Below the pieces are notes generated by a model, which did not search any database, was not told the DNA's origin, and saw only the letters and a list, made by a program, of their open reading frames with translations. A DNA stretch of 32,131 nucleotides, taken from NCBI GenBank assembly GCA_902764345.1, contig CACWVT010000020.1, forward strand, positions 1-32,131. Direction: 5' to 3'. The position numbers and the translations under genes were made by a program. The DNA is from an uncultured Ruminobacter sp. (lineage in GTDB: Bacteria > Pseudomonadota > Gammaproteobacteria > Enterobacterales > Succinivibrionaceae). Positions 8,267 to 17,977 of this stretch are shown here, piece by piece. Every line of letters starts with the position of its first letter. Position 1 is the first letter of the stretch.

Positions 8267-10723
8267 TCAGAAGGTTCTGCCAAGAGTAAAGCTGAAGAAT
8301 TCCGTACGGTCACCCTTTTTCTTCTTAATCGGATTGGCAAGAGTGAAACCGATAGGCCCCATAGGAGACATCCACACAAGACTCATACCATAGGAAGCTC
8401 TGAAATTATCAGGATCGGAAAAATCGTACATATACTCGCAGTTACCCAGACACTGCTTCACGTAATCCTTGTCAAAAGTGGTATCCCACAGCGAACCGGC
8501 ATCAACAAACAGAGTGGTTCGAAGCTTGGTATCATAGCCTTCCGAAGCAAAAGGTGTAGGCACAACAAGCTGAAGGCTTCCTGCAACCACGGCATTACCA
8601 CCAACCACGTCACGCGTGGCAACAACACCGTTATTACCCAGCAGGGTATAATCATACAGAGCTCTCGGACCAACGGAATTATATTTAAAGCCGCGCAGCC
8701 ACTCGTCACCACCGAGATAGAAATTCTCGAAGAATGGAAGGACCTGTTCATAGCCGTGCTTTCTGCCGTATCCGTTACCATAACCGGCCATGGCTCTGAA
8801 ATTAACTATATAATTATGCTCCCTGTCAATTGGCCAGAAATGCGTGGTATCAGCAGACGCTTTATAGTACTGGGTATCGGATCCCGGAACGGCAACTGAC
8901 AGATTTGTCCACTGCTTGTTACCATCCGTAGGGAACACGCCACGATCGAGGTAATTCCTTACATAGGTTATGCTGCCGACATAATTCTGGAAAACAACGT
9001 GGTTTGTAGTTGAATTATCAGCATACATATCCCAGAATTTCTGGATCTGTACAAATGAATTGGTCTGGGACAGCTTATTGTTGATATACGTTAAACCATA
9101 CCTTATATAATTGTTTTCGTTGAGCGGATACCCTATGTTCAGACCGCCACCCCAGCGAATATTGGTGTAGTCGACAAGATTTGCATCACCTGCCTCAAAC
9201 TTTTCATAGAAAATGTTCTCTCCGAGTGACACTCCATCTATGGTGAAATACGGTTCATCATATGACAATTCCACCTTTCGGTCATATTTATTGGTATTGA
9301 CGGCAAGCGTTGCCTTACCGCCGTACCCCATAAAATTATCCTGAGATATTTCACCGTTCAGGGTAAGTCCGGTTTCCGTACCAAAGCCAACGCCTGCCTT
9401 AATTGAGCCGGTAGGTCGCTCCTTTACCGTGGTAACGAGCTCGACACTGTCAGGATCCATTCCTGTTTTTTTAGGCTCCACTTCAACAGATTCAAAGAAT
9501 CCCAGCTGATTCAGACGGTTCTTTGACACGTTAATGGCTTCATTTGAAAGCCAGGTACCGTCCATCTGTCTGATTTCGCGACGGATAACCTCATCAGTGG
9601 TAATACTGTTTCCGACAATTCTGACATTGGAAACATAAATGCGTCTGCCGGGTTCGACATGGAAATTAACATTAACTATGCGGTTTTCATCATCGACATC
9701 GGTTATGGCTCGAACCTTTGTATAAGCATAGCCATATTTACCCATGTAATTTGCCAGAATTTCTTCCGTGTGAGATACCTGAGCAGCGTTATAAATATCC
9801 CCCTTCTCCAGAGGTATTATTCTTTCCATCTCCTCTGAGTGACCATATGTCTCACCTATGACCCTGAAATTATTGAGTTTGTACTGTTCACCTTCCTTTA
9901 CGGCGATGCTCACGTACACACCCTTTCGATCCGGAGTAACTTCCACACGTGTTGACTCCACGTTAAAACGCACGTAACCTCTGTTCATGTAGTATGAACG
10001 CAGAGTTTCAAGATCACCGTTAAATCTCTGGCTGTAGAAATTTCGGCTGGCGATAAAGTTCCACCAAGGCACGCTGTCCCTCAGTTCAAACTGACCGAGA
10101 AGCTTCTCCTCCGGGAAAACCCTGTTTCCGACAATGTTAATCTGTTCAATTTTAGCGTTAACGCCTTCAACAAAATTGAATTTTACATCCACACGATTAC
10201 GCGGCAGATACACCAGAATGGTATTGACCTTAGCCTGATAGCGCCCCATGCTGTGGTAATAGTCCTCCAGAGAGGCTTCAAGTTCCTTAAGCTTAATGAC
10301 GTTAAGGGTTTCACCTACCTTCACTCCCTGAGAGGTAATGATTTCATTGATCTGTTCGGTCTTAATGGCATCATTGCCGGCAAAAGTAAGATTAACGATG
10401 GTCGGACGTTCCTTCACGTCAATTGTGAGTACTCCGTCTTCGTTTATATAGGCGTCAACCGCATCAAAATTATGAGTGGCATAGATCTTTTTCAGAGATA
10501 CGGATATATCATCCTTGGTTACCGTGTCGCCTACCTGTATCGGCATAGCCAACAGCACTGCTCCTTTGGTAACGCGATACAGTCCCTTAACCTTGATATC
10601 CGTCACCTGCATTACCGGTTCGGTACTTTCGGCTTTAGCTTCCGCCAATGCGGAACTGCAGTAAAAAAACGGATTGGCAATACATACTGCCAGTAAACTG
10701 CGCTTTAAAAACGAATTAAACAT
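8267..10723 (-). CDS. bamA: Outer membrane protein assembly factor BamA
   Basis: BamA is the central subunit that folds and inserts beta-barrel proteins into the outer membrane. The product has 818 residues (E. coli 810). A signal peptide ends SALA near residue 27. Five POTRA domains follow to about residue 435 (for example VTDIKVKGLYRVTKGAVLL and the Gly-rich POTRA turns). The rest is the 16-strand barrel, ending in Phe with FFSFTLGRTF, the usual outer membrane C-terminal signature. The L6 loop motif LRGF is present with Arg677, matching E. coli Arg661. Upstream lies rseP, 24 bp away, and the ribosome site is weak. Downstream is skp. Confidence 0.97.
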   Translation of the reverse strand: MFNSFLKRSLLAVCIANPFFYCSSALAEAKAESTEPVMQVTDIKVKGLYRVTKGAVLLAMPIQVGDTVTKDDISVSLKKIYATHNFDAVDAYINEDGVLTIDVKERPTIVNLTFAGNDAIKTEQINEIITSQGVKVGETLNVIKLKELEASLEDYYHSMGRYQAKVNTILVYLPRNRVDVKFNFVEGVNAKIEQINIVGNRVFPEEKLLGQFELRDSVPWWNFIASRNFYSQRFNGDLETLRSYYMNRGYVRFNVESTRVEVTPDRKGVYVSIAVKEGEQYKLNNFRVIGETYGHSEEMERIIPLEKGDIYNAAQVSHTEEILANYMGKYGYAYTKVRAITDVDDENRIVNVNFHVEPGRRIYVSNVRIVGNSITTDEVIRREIRQMDGTWLSNEAINVSKNRLNQLGFFESVEVEPKKTGMDPDSVELVTTVKERPTGSIKAGVGFGTETGLTLNGEISQDNFMGYGGKATLAVNTNKYDRKVELSYDEPYFTIDGVSLGENIFYEKFEAGDANLVDYTNIRWGGGLNIGYPLNENNYIRYGLTYINNKLSQTNSFVQIQKFWDMYADNSTTNHVVFQNYVGSITYVRNYLDRGVFPTDGNKQWTNLSVAVPGSDTQYYKASADTTHFWPIDREHNYIVNFRAMAGYGNGYGRKHGYEQVLPFFENFYLGGDEWLRGFKYNSVGPRALYDYTLLGNNGVVATRDVVGGNAVVAGSLQLVVPTPFASEGYDTKLRTTLFVDAGSLWDTTFDKDYVKQCLGNCEYMYDFSDPDNFRASYGMSLVWMSPMGPIGFTLANPIKKKKGDRTEFFSFTLGRTF

Positions 10724-10747
10724 TTCTTATAATCTTTTATTTATAAA

Positions 10748-12118
10748 CTACAAACCGTAATAAATATCATTAAACACGGCCAGCAGCATTAACGATAATA
10801 ATAACAACATGCCGATGAACAAAAGTTTGCCCATTACGGCCTGACTCATCGGTTTTCCTCTTACAAACTCGATGACGTAGAAAAATAGGTGACCGCCATC
10901 CAGAACAGGTATCGGCATTAGGTTAAGCACGCCCAGATTAACACTCACGAGAGCCAGAAAGCTCAGATAATAAACGAGTCCAAGACTTGCAGTAAGCCCA
11001 GCTCCCTTGGCGATACCTATAGGCCCGGAAACATTCTTTACTGAAATGTCGCCTGTAATAAACTTTTTTATAATCTGGAGGGTCACGATTCCCATGCGGT
11101 AAGTCTTTTCCCCACCTCTTATAACAGCTTCACCAAACGGATAGCTTCTCTCAAAGAAAACCTCGTCAACATTCTCCGTTTTTGGAGCAATTCCGGCAAA
11201 ACCTATACTTTCGTCTCCTGCGGATTTGACATCTGGAATCAGATTCAGTTCCAGCAGATGCCCGTCTCTCTCAACATTGAGTTCTATAGTTTTTCCTGGA
11301 TTTTCGCGGATTGCTTCGGAAAATTTTCTCCATACGGTATAGCTCTGACCGTTATAGGATACTATTCTGTCATCAGCCATTAGACCCGCCTTCTCTGCGG
11401 CAGAGCCTTCTACAACCGTTGCAACCGTACCTGAAGTTCTGAACTTCAGTGAGTCAAGCCCTATCTGATTAAGCAGATCTGTGGAGCGCGGATCGATATT
11501 CCATGAAGAAAGATTTACGGTTATGTTTCTAAGCTCACCCTTTCCAAGATTGTCACGAACTCCAACGACCACATCTTCCTTTACGTGGCTGATAAGCTCG
11601 TAAAGAGCCTCCTCCCAGTCTGCAACCTCCACGCCTCCGACTGAAACTATGAGATCCTCATTCCTGAATCCAGCCTGAGCCGCAACACCGGCATCATCGG
11701 TAACATCCACCGCAGGTTTAAAATCTGGAACACCATACATAAAATTAAAGGTATACAGAAACCAGGCAAGAACGATATTACAGAAAGGCCCGGCAAAAAC
11801 AATGAGAAATTTCTGCCATACCTTCTTGTCACAGAAAGCCCGCTTCTTATACTGCGGGAGAATCTCAATCTTCTCATTTTTGGAATCGGATGAATCCTCA
11901 CCGTACATTTTCACATAACCGCCCAAAGGAATGGCACACAGGGCATATTCTGTTCCCACACGATCCCTGAAGGAACAGAGACGAGGTCCGAACCCCAGCG
12001 CAAAACGCTCAACATATACGCCACAAAGCCTTGCCATCACAAAATGACCGGCCTCATGTATTGCTATAAGTATGCCTATGGCTATGACAAAGTAAAAAAT
12101 GCTGGTAATGACGGTCAC
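10748..12118 (-). CDS. rseP: RIP metalloprotease RseP (site-2 protease)
   Basis: RseP is the inner membrane zinc protease that cleaves RseA within the membrane to release sigma-E and also removes signal peptides. The product has 456 residues (E. coli 450). The first membrane helix holds HEAGH with His21, Glu22 and His25. Two periplasmic PDZ domains follow (around GVAAQAGFRNEDLIVSVGG and GSAAEKAGLMADDRIVSYNG). The second active-site motif LNLMPIPVLDGGH has Asp407, then a last membrane helix. The start is GTG at 12118, preceded at 5 nt by AGGAG, which overlaps the dxr stop codon. Partners rseA and rpoE are not in the window. Confidence 0.96.
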   Translation of the reverse strand: MTVITSIFYFVIAIGILIAIHEAGHFVMARLCGVYVERFALGFGPRLCSFRDRVGTEYALCAIPLGGYVKMYGEDSSDSKNEKIEILPQYKKRAFCDKKVWQKFLIVFAGPFCNIVLAWFLYTFNFMYGVPDFKPAVDVTDDAGVAAQAGFRNEDLIVSVGGVEVADWEEALYELISHVKEDVVVGVRDNLGKGELRNITVNLSSWNIDPRSTDLLNQIGLDSLKFRTSGTVATVVEGSAAEKAGLMADDRIVSYNGQSYTVWRKFSEAIRENPGKTIELNVERDGHLLELNLIPDVKSAGDESIGFAGIAPKTENVDEVFFERSYPFGEAVIRGGEKTYRMGIVTLQIIKKFITGDISVKNVSGPIGIAKGAGLTASLGLVYYLSFLALVSVNLGVLNLMPIPVLDGGHLFFYVIEFVRGKPMSQAVMGKLLFIGMLLLLSLMLLAVFNDIYYGL

Positions 12119-12126
12119 GTTAACTC

Positions 12127-13317
12127 CTAGAGAACAGCAAGTTCACTGTAAGCACGTGCTCTTGCCTGAGTATCAACCTCAAGAATTGACTCAAGATCAG
12201 GAGCATTAACACAGGCAAACTGAGACGCCACCTTGGCACATACCCTGTAAATGTCTGTAAATTTAATCTTTCCGTCTAAAAACGCATTCACGGCCACTTC
12301 ATTCGCAGCGTTCACGGCTGTGGTCATTGCCTGTGATGTCGCACATGCATCAATTGCAAGCTTCAAACACGGATACTTCACAAAATCAGGTTCCCTAAAG
12401 GTGAGCGATCCCAGGCTGAAGAAATCAAGAGCCCCGACACCGCTGTTTATACGATGAGGATAGGCAAGTGCTCGCGCAATCGGTGTGCGCATGTCAGGTC
12501 TGCCAAGCTGTGCCAGAACAGAACCATCAGTATACTGAACCATGGAATGGATAACGGATTCAGGATGAACAACAACCTTTATGTCTTCAGGAGCGGCATT
12601 AAAAAGCCACTTTGCTTCGATGAATTCCAGCCCCTTATTCATCATCGTTGCACTGTCCACGCTTATCTTCTTTCCCATGCTCCAATTAGGATGGCTTACT
12701 GCTTCCGCAGGAGTAACGGTGTCCAGGGTTGATGAGTCGCGATCCCTGAAAGGTCCGCCTGAACCGGTCAGAATGATATTCTGGATACCTGCCTCCTTAA
12801 GCTCGCATCTGCCGATACGCTGCTGTTCCTTTTCGGGCAGGCACTGAAAAATTGCATTGTGTTCACTGTCAACGGGAATTATCGCCGACTTAAAGCGTCT
12901 GGCAGCATCAATGAAGATGTGACCACTCATTACCAACGATTCCTTGTTGGCAAGATATACGGTCTTGCCCTGCGTAATGGCAGCAAGAGTAGGTCTTAAT
13001 CCAGCTGCTCCGACAATTGCCGACATCAGGCCGTCATATTCCTCACTTGCAGCCACGGCATTAAGATTTTCCGCCCCGAAAAGGACCTCGGTATCACGAT
13101 GCTCAGCCTGTACCATCTCCTTCAGTCTGTCACATGCCGTTTTATCGGTCATGACAACCACACTTGGTGAAAATTCTCTGATAATTGACGCCATTACCGA
13201 ATAGTTTTTGTTGCCGGTGGCTGCATACAGGCTATATAAATCAGGATTTCTTCTGATTACGTCAATTGTACTCCTGCCAATGGAGCCGGTTGCTCCCAAA
13301 ATAGTAATCTTCTTCAT
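12127..13317 (-). CDS. dxr: 1-deoxy-D-xylulose 5-phosphate reductoisomerase
   Basis: Dxr (IspC) converts DXP to 2-C-methylerythritol 4-phosphate with NADPH, the committed step of the non-mevalonate isoprenoid pathway. The 396-residue product begins MKKITILGATGSIG, with the NADPH Rossmann glycine motif at residues 8-14. It has ANKESLVMSG, the metal and substrate block DSEHNAIFQCLP, and C-terminal NAANEVAVNAFL. I chose ATG 13317 because AGGA lies 8 nt upstream and the length then matches E. coli (398). A second ATG at 13326 overlaps the cdsA stop as ATGA but has no well-placed ribosome site. The gene sits between cdsA and rseP, as in Vibrio rather than E. coli, where it follows frr. Confidence 0.96.
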   Translation of the reverse strand: MKKITILGATGSIGRSTIDVIRRNPDLYSLYAATGNKNYSVMASIIREFSPSVVVMTDKTACDRLKEMVQAEHRDTEVLFGAENLNAVAASEEYDGLMSAIVGAAGLRPTLAAITQGKTVYLANKESLVMSGHIFIDAARRFKSAIIPVDSEHNAIFQCLPEKEQQRIGRCELKEAGIQNIILTGSGGPFRDRDSSTLDTVTPAEAVSHPNWSMGKKISVDSATMMNKGLEFIEAKWLFNAAPEDIKVVVHPESVIHSMVQYTDGSVLAQLGRPDMRTPIARALAYPHRINSGVGALDFFSLGSLTFREPDFVKYPCLKLAIDACATSQAMTTAVNAANEVAVNAFLDGKIKFTDIYRVCAKVASQFACVNAPDLESILEVDTQARARAYSELAVL

Positions 13318-13322
13318 AATAA

Positions 13323-14300
13323 TCATCCTAAAATTTTAAACATCACGGCAAAGGTAATTAAGAATACAGGCAAAGCAGCCATTAGGGAATCTATGCGATC
13401 AAGCATGCCGCCGTGCCCCGGGAAAATAAAACCGGAATCCTTTATTCCACTGTCTCTCTTTAACAGACTTTCCCACAAATCACCGATAACTGAAAATATG
13501 ACGGTAACAACTGCAGCAACGGCGAGAGCCGGCCAGCAGACCTGAAATGCGTTTCCGTAGCATCCTAAACATGCCAGAACGGCAAAAATAACAAGAGAAA
13601 GAACAACGCCACCTGCCAGTCCCTCAAAGGTTTTGTTAGGACTTACGTGAGGACTCATCTTATGCTTACCGCAGGCCTTCCCCACAAAATAAGCACCGGA
13701 ATCGGCAGCCCATACCAGAACCATTACTGACAGAATGGAGATGGTACCGATATTAGGATCTGTACTAAAACTCTGGCAACGAAGAATATACGTAGCCAGG
13801 AAAAACGGCACGAAGTAGAAAAAACCGCCCGCTGATTTAAAAACTGCTGAGCCGGTAAGCGCAGAACTGCGCGGATATGTAAACACAAGAAACGCCGCCA
13901 AAAGCCACCACAGGGCACTGCAGACAAAAATCAGCTGTAGCACGGTATAGCCGTTCTTGCCGAAAAGAAGATGAATGTTGCGATCTTCAAGAAAAACAGA
14001 ATCAAGTCCGCTGAAATCATTTATCAGAGAATGTGAAAGCAGACACGCAAGAACAACAAAAAGAGCGTAAGCAAGTCTCTTCAGAAGATCCCCAGTACTG
14101 TTTGACTCCATGTACTCTTTCGGAGAAGACAGAAAGCTCTCGTCATTTACCCTGTTTTTTATGAAAAACTGAGAATACTCAAAAGCGCCGACAAAAATAA
14201 TAAAAACCAGACCGAGCAGGAACAGTCCCACCGGAGAAGACATCAGCCACAAAGTGGCCAGTACGATCAAAATTAATCCTGTTACTATTCTCTGTTTCAT
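13323..14300 (-). CDS. cdsA: Phosphatidate cytidylyltransferase
   Basis: CdsA makes CDP-diacylglycerol from phosphatidic acid and CTP, the branch point for all phospholipids. It is a polytopic inner membrane protein of 325 residues (E. coli about 285), with hydrophobic helices from the N-terminus (TGLILIVLATLWLM) to the end. The family signature is complete near the C-terminus from residue 278: SLLKRDSGIKDSG and then PGHGGMLDRID. The extra length lies in a polar segment around residues 45-75 and a loop near residues 95-115. Its stop overlaps the start region of dxr. The 208-bp gap toward uppS has no clear promoter; a TATAAT at the uppS 3' end lacks a good -35. Confidence 0.94.
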   Translation of the reverse strand: MKQRIVTGLILIVLATLWLMSSPVGLFLLGLVFIIFVGAFEYSQFFIKNRVNDESFLSSPKEYMESNSTGDLLKRLAYALFVVLACLLSHSLINDFSGLDSVFLEDRNIHLLFGKNGYTVLQLIFVCSALWWLLAAFLVFTYPRSSALTGSAVFKSAGGFFYFVPFFLATYILRCQSFSTDPNIGTISILSVMVLVWAADSGAYFVGKACGKHKMSPHVSPNKTFEGLAGGVVLSLVIFAVLACLGCYGNAFQVCWPALAVAAVVTVIFSVIGDLWESLLKRDSGIKDSGFIFPGHGGMLDRIDSLMAALPVFLITFAVMFKILG

Positions 14301-14508
14301 TATATAAACCTGAAAATCAACTTTAAATCCAAAAGCAAAATACCCGGTTCATAAAATCCGTTTTATCCTGCACATTCATACAGGGACCGGGAACAAGTCA
14401 GGTACTGTATAGATTTTTGCTTTTATGTCTGCCGTAACGGAACTGATATTTTTAACATCTTTATTCAAATCCCTGCATGCACGGCATTATATCCGGAGCG
14501 GCCACCGC

Positions 14509-15270
14509 TTACCGTTTTCCACCCCTTATCTGCTCCCCCGTACAGCCAAACCGTCTTTCCCGGGATGCAAAATATTCAACAGCATTCTGGAAGACTTCTT
14601 CATTGAAATCCGGCCACAGCACGTCAGACACATACATTTCGCTGTAGGCAAGCTGCCAAAGGAGGAAATTACTGATACGCTTTTCCCCGCCGGTTCGTAT
14701 CAGAAGATCAACATCCTGAGGGGCCTCAAGATGTTCTGAAACCAGCTGTTCGTTTAAAACATCCGCATCAAATGACTCACCCTTGTCAGACATTTCTGCG
14801 CATATTCTTTTTACGGCGTTAATGATATCCCATCTTCCGCCGTAATTAACAGCCACGTTCAACAGCAGACCGTCATTGTTCTCAGTAAGCTTTTCCGCAT
14901 CGGATATTCTTTTAACAAAGCTTTCCGAAAATACGGATCTGTCACCTATAACCTTCAGTTTTACCTGATTACGGTGCAGTTTTTTAACCTCACTGGTGAG
15001 AGCCCAGGAGAACAAATCCATCAGACCAGATACCTCATCCTTCGGTCTGCGCCAGTTTTCAGATGAAAAGGCGAACAGGGTAAGAACCCTGATACCCTTC
15101 TCACAGGCAAAGGAAACGGCCCTTCTGACAGATTCAACACCCGCCCTGTGACCGAATATTCTAGGCTTTCCCCGGAGGTTGGCCCACCTGCCGTTGCCAT
15201 CCATAATGATGGCAACGTGATTGGGAACCGTCTGCCTGTTTAGTTGCTGGAACTCTGCTATTTCACTCAT
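14509..15270 (-). CDS. uppS: Undecaprenyl diphosphate synthase (cis-prenyltransferase)
   Basis: UppS (IspU) extends farnesyl diphosphate with isopentenyl units to C55 undecaprenyl diphosphate, the lipid carrier for peptidoglycan and O-antigen. The product has 253 residues. Motifs in order are IIMDGNGRWA with catalytic Asp24, FAFSSENWRRP, NVAVNYGGRWDI, and DLLIRTGGEKRISNFLLWQLAYSE with LWPDF after it, all standard. ATG 15270 lies 14 nt after the frr stop, and no clear Shine-Dalgarno is visible, so translation may depend on coupling to frr. The enzyme is cytoplasmic and works at the membrane surface. It draws on the isoprenoid pathway served by dxr in the same cluster. Confidence 0.96.
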   Translation of the reverse strand: MSEIAEFQQLNRQTVPNHVAIIMDGNGRWANLRGKPRIFGHRAGVESVRRAVSFACEKGIRVLTLFAFSSENWRRPKDEVSGLMDLFSWALTSEVKKLHRNQVKLKVIGDRSVFSESFVKRISDAEKLTENNDGLLLNVAVNYGGRWDIINAVKRICAEMSDKGESFDADVLNEQLVSEHLEAPQDVDLLIRTGGEKRISNFLLWQLAYSEMYVSDVLWPDFNEEVFQNAVEYFASRERRFGCTGEQIRGGKR

Positions 15271-15284
15271 ATGATAAACGGAAA

Positions 15285-15842
15285 TTAAATTTCCATGAGC
15301 TCCTTTTCCTTTTCGGCAAGGAGAGCATCAGCCTTCTTGATGAAGGAATCGGTAAGTTTCTGGATTTCATCCTGAGACTTACGTTCATCATCTTCAGAAA
15401 TTTCCTTGTCCTTAAGCAGAGCCTTAACGTCATTGTTTGCGTCACGGCGGAGATTACGGATCTGAACCTTACTCTGTTCAACGTCACCGCGAACAACCTT
15501 GATGAGATCCTTACGGCGTTCTTCGGTTAACGGAGGAAGAGGAACACGGATGCTGGTACCGGCAGTTACAGGATTAAGACCGAGACCGCTGTTCATGATT
15601 CCCTTTTCAACAGCTGAGATTGAGCCTTTATCAAAAACATTAACAACCAGTGTACGCGCATCTTCAACGTTAACCTGAGCAACCTGACGTAACGGGGTGG
15701 CTGAGCCATAATAGTCAACCATTACGCAGTCAAGAATTGCAGGCTGAGCACGACCGGTACGAATCTTAGCAAGATTCGACTTCAATGCTTCAACCGCTTT
15801 GTTCATTTTGTCACTAGTTTCTTTCTGAATTTCTTTAATCAT
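15285..15842 (-). CDS. frr: Ribosome recycling factor
   Basis: RRF splits post-termination ribosomes together with EF-G. Starting at ATG 15842 the product has 185 residues, exactly the E. coli length, and GGAG lies 7 nt upstream. An upstream in-frame start at 15869 would add nine residues not seen in the family. Conserved blocks are [57 protein letters not shown], and [21 protein letters not shown]. The C-terminus ends [12 protein letters not shown], completing the three-helix bundle. It follows pyrH by 67 bp. Confidence 0.97.
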   Translation of the reverse strand: MIKEIQKETSDKMNKAVEALKSNLAKIRTGRAQPAILDCVMVDYYGSATPLRQVAQVNVEDARTLVVNVFDKGSISAVEKGIMNSGLGLNPVTAGTSIRVPLPPLTEERRKDLIKVVRGDVEQSKVQIRNLRRDANNDVKALLKDKEISEDDERKSQDEIQKLTDSFIKKADALLAEKEKELMEI

Positions 15843-15909
15843 ATATTTACTCCGCACACTGTAGTGCAACGATATAAAAAATACGGTCGGAGACCGATAA
15901 AATCCTTTG

Positions 15910-16626
15910 TTATTTAATTACTGTGCCTTCCTGCTCGCCCCTGATGACTCTCATGAGGGCTCCCTGCTTATTCATATTGAACACCATGATAGGCATCTTA
16001 TGATCCCTTGCAAGAATAAAGGCACTCAAATCCATTACCTTCAGTTCTTTTTCGACAACTTCCCTGTATGAAAGTTCGTGATAAAGTTCTGCATTCGGAT
16101 CCTTCATCGGGTCGGCACTGTATACGCCGTCAACCTTGGTTCCCTTAATTACGGTGTCAGCCTGAATTTCAATACCGCGCAGACATGCCGCACTGTCCGT
16201 TGTAAAAAACGGATTTCCGGTACCGGCGGAAAGAATTACTACCTCTCCCTTCTCAAGTCTGGAAATGGCATCCATCCATGAATAAGGAGTGGTAATTCCC
16301 TGAATTGGCATTGCTGACATTAAGGTAGTCTTAATGTTGTTTCTTTCAAGTGCATCCCTCATGGCAAGACCGTTCATAACGGTAGCAAGCATTCCCATGT
16401 GATCACCGACAACACGGTTCATGCCTGATTCAGCAAGCTTGGCACCTCTGAATATGTTACCGCCACCGATTACCAGGCCAACCTGGACACCGGCCTTTAC
16501 GAGTTCGCCGATCTCCTCGGACATTCTCTGTAAAACATCAGGATCAATACCAAAAGCCTCTTTACCTTCAAGAGCTTCGCCGCTAAGCTTTAACAAAATT
16601 CTTTTATATGCTACGTCTGCACTCAT
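15910..16626 (-). CDS. pyrH: Uridylate kinase (UMP kinase)
   Basis: PyrH phosphorylates UMP to UDP, a step of pyrimidine nucleotide supply. It is the bacterial hexameric amino acid kinase-fold enzyme, not a eukaryotic-type UMP/CMP kinase. The 238-residue product (E. coli 241) opens [15 protein letters not shown], the phosphate-binding lysine motif. [12 protein letters not shown], the ADP/UMP-binding [16 protein letters not shown] and the C-terminal [19 protein letters not shown] follow. It starts at ATG 16626 with a weak ribosome site. A 374-bp gap with the tsf terminator and a separate promoter candidate separates it from tsf, so pyrH-frr probably begins its own transcript. Confidence 0.97.
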   Translation of the reverse strand: MSADVAYKRILLKLSGEALEGKEAFGIDPDVLQRMSEEIGELVKAGVQVGLVIGGGNIFRGAKLAESGMNRVVGDHMGMLATVMNGLAMRDALERNNIKTTLMSAMPIQGITTPYSWMDAISRLEKGEVVILSAGTGNPFFTTDSAACLRGIEIQADTVIKGTKVDGVYSADPMKDPNAELYHELSYREVVEKELKVMDLSAFILARDHKMPIMVFNMNKQGALMRVIRGEQEGTVIK

Positions 16627-16826
16627 TTTTAACTACCGTCAATTTAAATCTTTTGATTATGCAACCGACACCGCAACGGTTCCCGTTTTCACTTTTCGGG
16701 ATCCCGGCTGTCATTCTTGCAACATTGATTATTTCATAACAATTATTCCGGAATACTCAGCAGGATCGGTCTTATCTCAATTCCCGAAAAAACGTTCCGG
16801 ATTTTCAGCCAACAAAAAATCAAGTA

Positions 16827-16856
16827 ATTATAATCTATATTTGTCTTTTTAGTCCA
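16827..16856 (-). promoter_or_regulatory. Candidate sigma-70 promoter for pyrH-frr
   Basis: On the minus strand TGGACT (16856-16851) is followed after 18 nt by a perfect TATAAT (16832-16827). It lies between the tsf terminator and pyrH, where a new promoter is needed. It would give a leader of about 190 nt. That leader contains CCGGAA and TTCCGG arms, a TCCCG/CGGGA pair and an AACCG/CGGTT pair, so it may be structured. The -35 matches consensus at four of six positions. Confidence 0.5.
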
Positions 16857-16946
16857 TAGAGTACGCATGACATCTTTTCTACAATCACTGCCATGTCTCA
16901 GCTTCACGACTGAAGAAAAAGATGGAAAACAGCATTCATGGAAATT

Positions 16947-16976
16947 AAAAAAGGCTGTCCAAGGACAGCCTTTTTT
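16947..16976 (-). terminator. Rho-independent terminator after tsf
   Basis: The arms GGCTGTCC and GGACAGCC form an 8-bp perfect stem around AA, with six A before and six T after, so it could work in both directions. It begins 24 bp past the tsf stop and would end the rpsB-tsf transcript. Confidence 0.9.
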
Positions 16977-17000
16977 ATGACGTTTAATCAAAAGTTAAAA

Positions 17001-17900
17001 TTACTTCTGAGCGGCAGCAACCTGCTGAGCAACTTCAGTAGCAAAGTCAACAACCTGCTTTTCGATACCTTCGCCAACAACCATGCGAACGAATGACTTA
17101 ACAACAGCGTTGTTCTTCTTAAGAAGATCACCAACGGTGATGCTGTCATCCTTAACGAAGTTCTGAGTGGTAAGAGATACTTCGCCGGTGTACTTAGCCA
17201 TACGACCGTTGATAATCTTTTCAACGATTTCAGCTGGCTTTGGCTTAGCAGCTTCAGCATTTTCTTTCATAGCGATTTCAAGCTGAACCTGACGTTCATG
17301 TTCAACCTGTTCAGCAGGAACATCAGAAGGATTTACATACTGTGGAGCAAGACCGCAAACGTGCATTGCAACATCGTTAGCAAGAGCACTGTCACCACCT
17401 TCCATGTCAACTAAAACGCCGATACGCTTGTTGCCGTGAATGTATAAACCAACGTTACTACCCTTAATTGCGGATACACGACGGATTGACATGTTTTCAC
17501 CAATCTTGGCAATAAGATTGTTTAAGAAAACTTCAACGGTTTCACCGTTTGCGTAGGTTAAAGCCTTGATTGCTTCAACATCGGTAACATTGTTTTCAGC
17601 TGCAAGAGCAACAACGTTGTTACAGAATTCATTGAAGCTTGCATCCTTAGCAACGAAGTCGGTTTCGCAGTTGATTTCAGCGATGAACACGCCGTTAGCT
17701 GATGATGCAGAAACGATAACGCCTTCAGCGGTTACACGACCGGCCTTCTTTGCAGCCTTAGCCTGACCGTTCTTACGCATGTCGTCAATTGCCTTTTCGA
17801 TATCACCGTCAGCAGCAACCAGAGCCTTCTTACAATCCATCATGCCTGCGCCGGTACGTTCACGCAGTTCCTTTACGAGAGCAGCAGTAATATTAGCCAT
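17001..17900 (-). CDS. tsf: Elongation factor Ts
   Basis: EF-Ts is the guanine nucleotide exchange factor for EF-Tu. The product has 299 residues (E. coli 283). The N-terminal UBA-like domain [24 protein letters not shown] is followed by the core block [14 protein letters not shown], whose TDFV residues contact EF-Tu. The late segments [16 protein letters not shown] and [14 protein letters not shown] close the dimerisation and C-terminal parts. It is preceded by rpsB across a 77-bp gap holding a perfect palindrome and is followed by a strong terminator. Confidence 0.97.
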   Translation of the reverse strand: MANITAALVKELRERTGAGMMDCKKALVAADGDIEKAIDDMRKNGQAKAAKKAGRVTAEGVIVSASSANGVFIAEINCETDFVAKDASFNEFCNNVVALAAENNVTDVEAIKALTYANGETVEVFLNNLIAKIGENMSIRRVSAIKGSNVGLYIHGNKRIGVLVDMEGGDSALANDVAMHVCGLAPQYVNPSDVPAEQVEHERQVQLEIAMKENAEAAKPKPAEIVEKIINGRMAKYTGEVSLTTQNFVKDDSITVGDLLKKNNAVVKSFVRMVVGEGIEKQVVDFATEVAQQVAAAQK

Positions 17901-17931
17901 CTTTTTAATATTCCCTAAAATTCTTGAATAA

Positions 17932-17955
17932 ATGAGGAGAGCCGGCTCTCCTCAT
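17932..17955. repeat. Perfect 24-bp palindrome between rpsB and tsf
   Basis: ATGAGGAGAGCC is followed directly by its exact complement GGCTCTCCTCAT. In the rpsB-tsf mRNA this can fold into a very stable hairpin about 22 nt after the rpsB stop. No T-run follows on the minus strand (ATTTATTC), so it is not a complete intrinsic terminator. It may limit read-through, mark an RNA processing site or stabilise the rpsB message; these roles are inference. Confidence 0.75.
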
Positions 17956-17977
17956 AATTTACGAGTTGAGTGTCAGA

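Noticed and set aside
8074-8379. Minus-strand open frame across the bamA-skp gap
   Set aside because: It overlaps the bamA 3' end in another frame, and its cysteine- and arginine-rich translation does not look like a real protein.
10253-10696. Plus-strand open frame inside bamA
   Set aside because: It is antisense to the signal peptide and first POTRA domains of bamA and has no independent support.
16673-16703. Second terminator near TCCCG/CGGGA in the pyrH leader
   Set aside because: The stem is only 5 bp with no T-run after it on the minus strand, so it is treated as leader structure.
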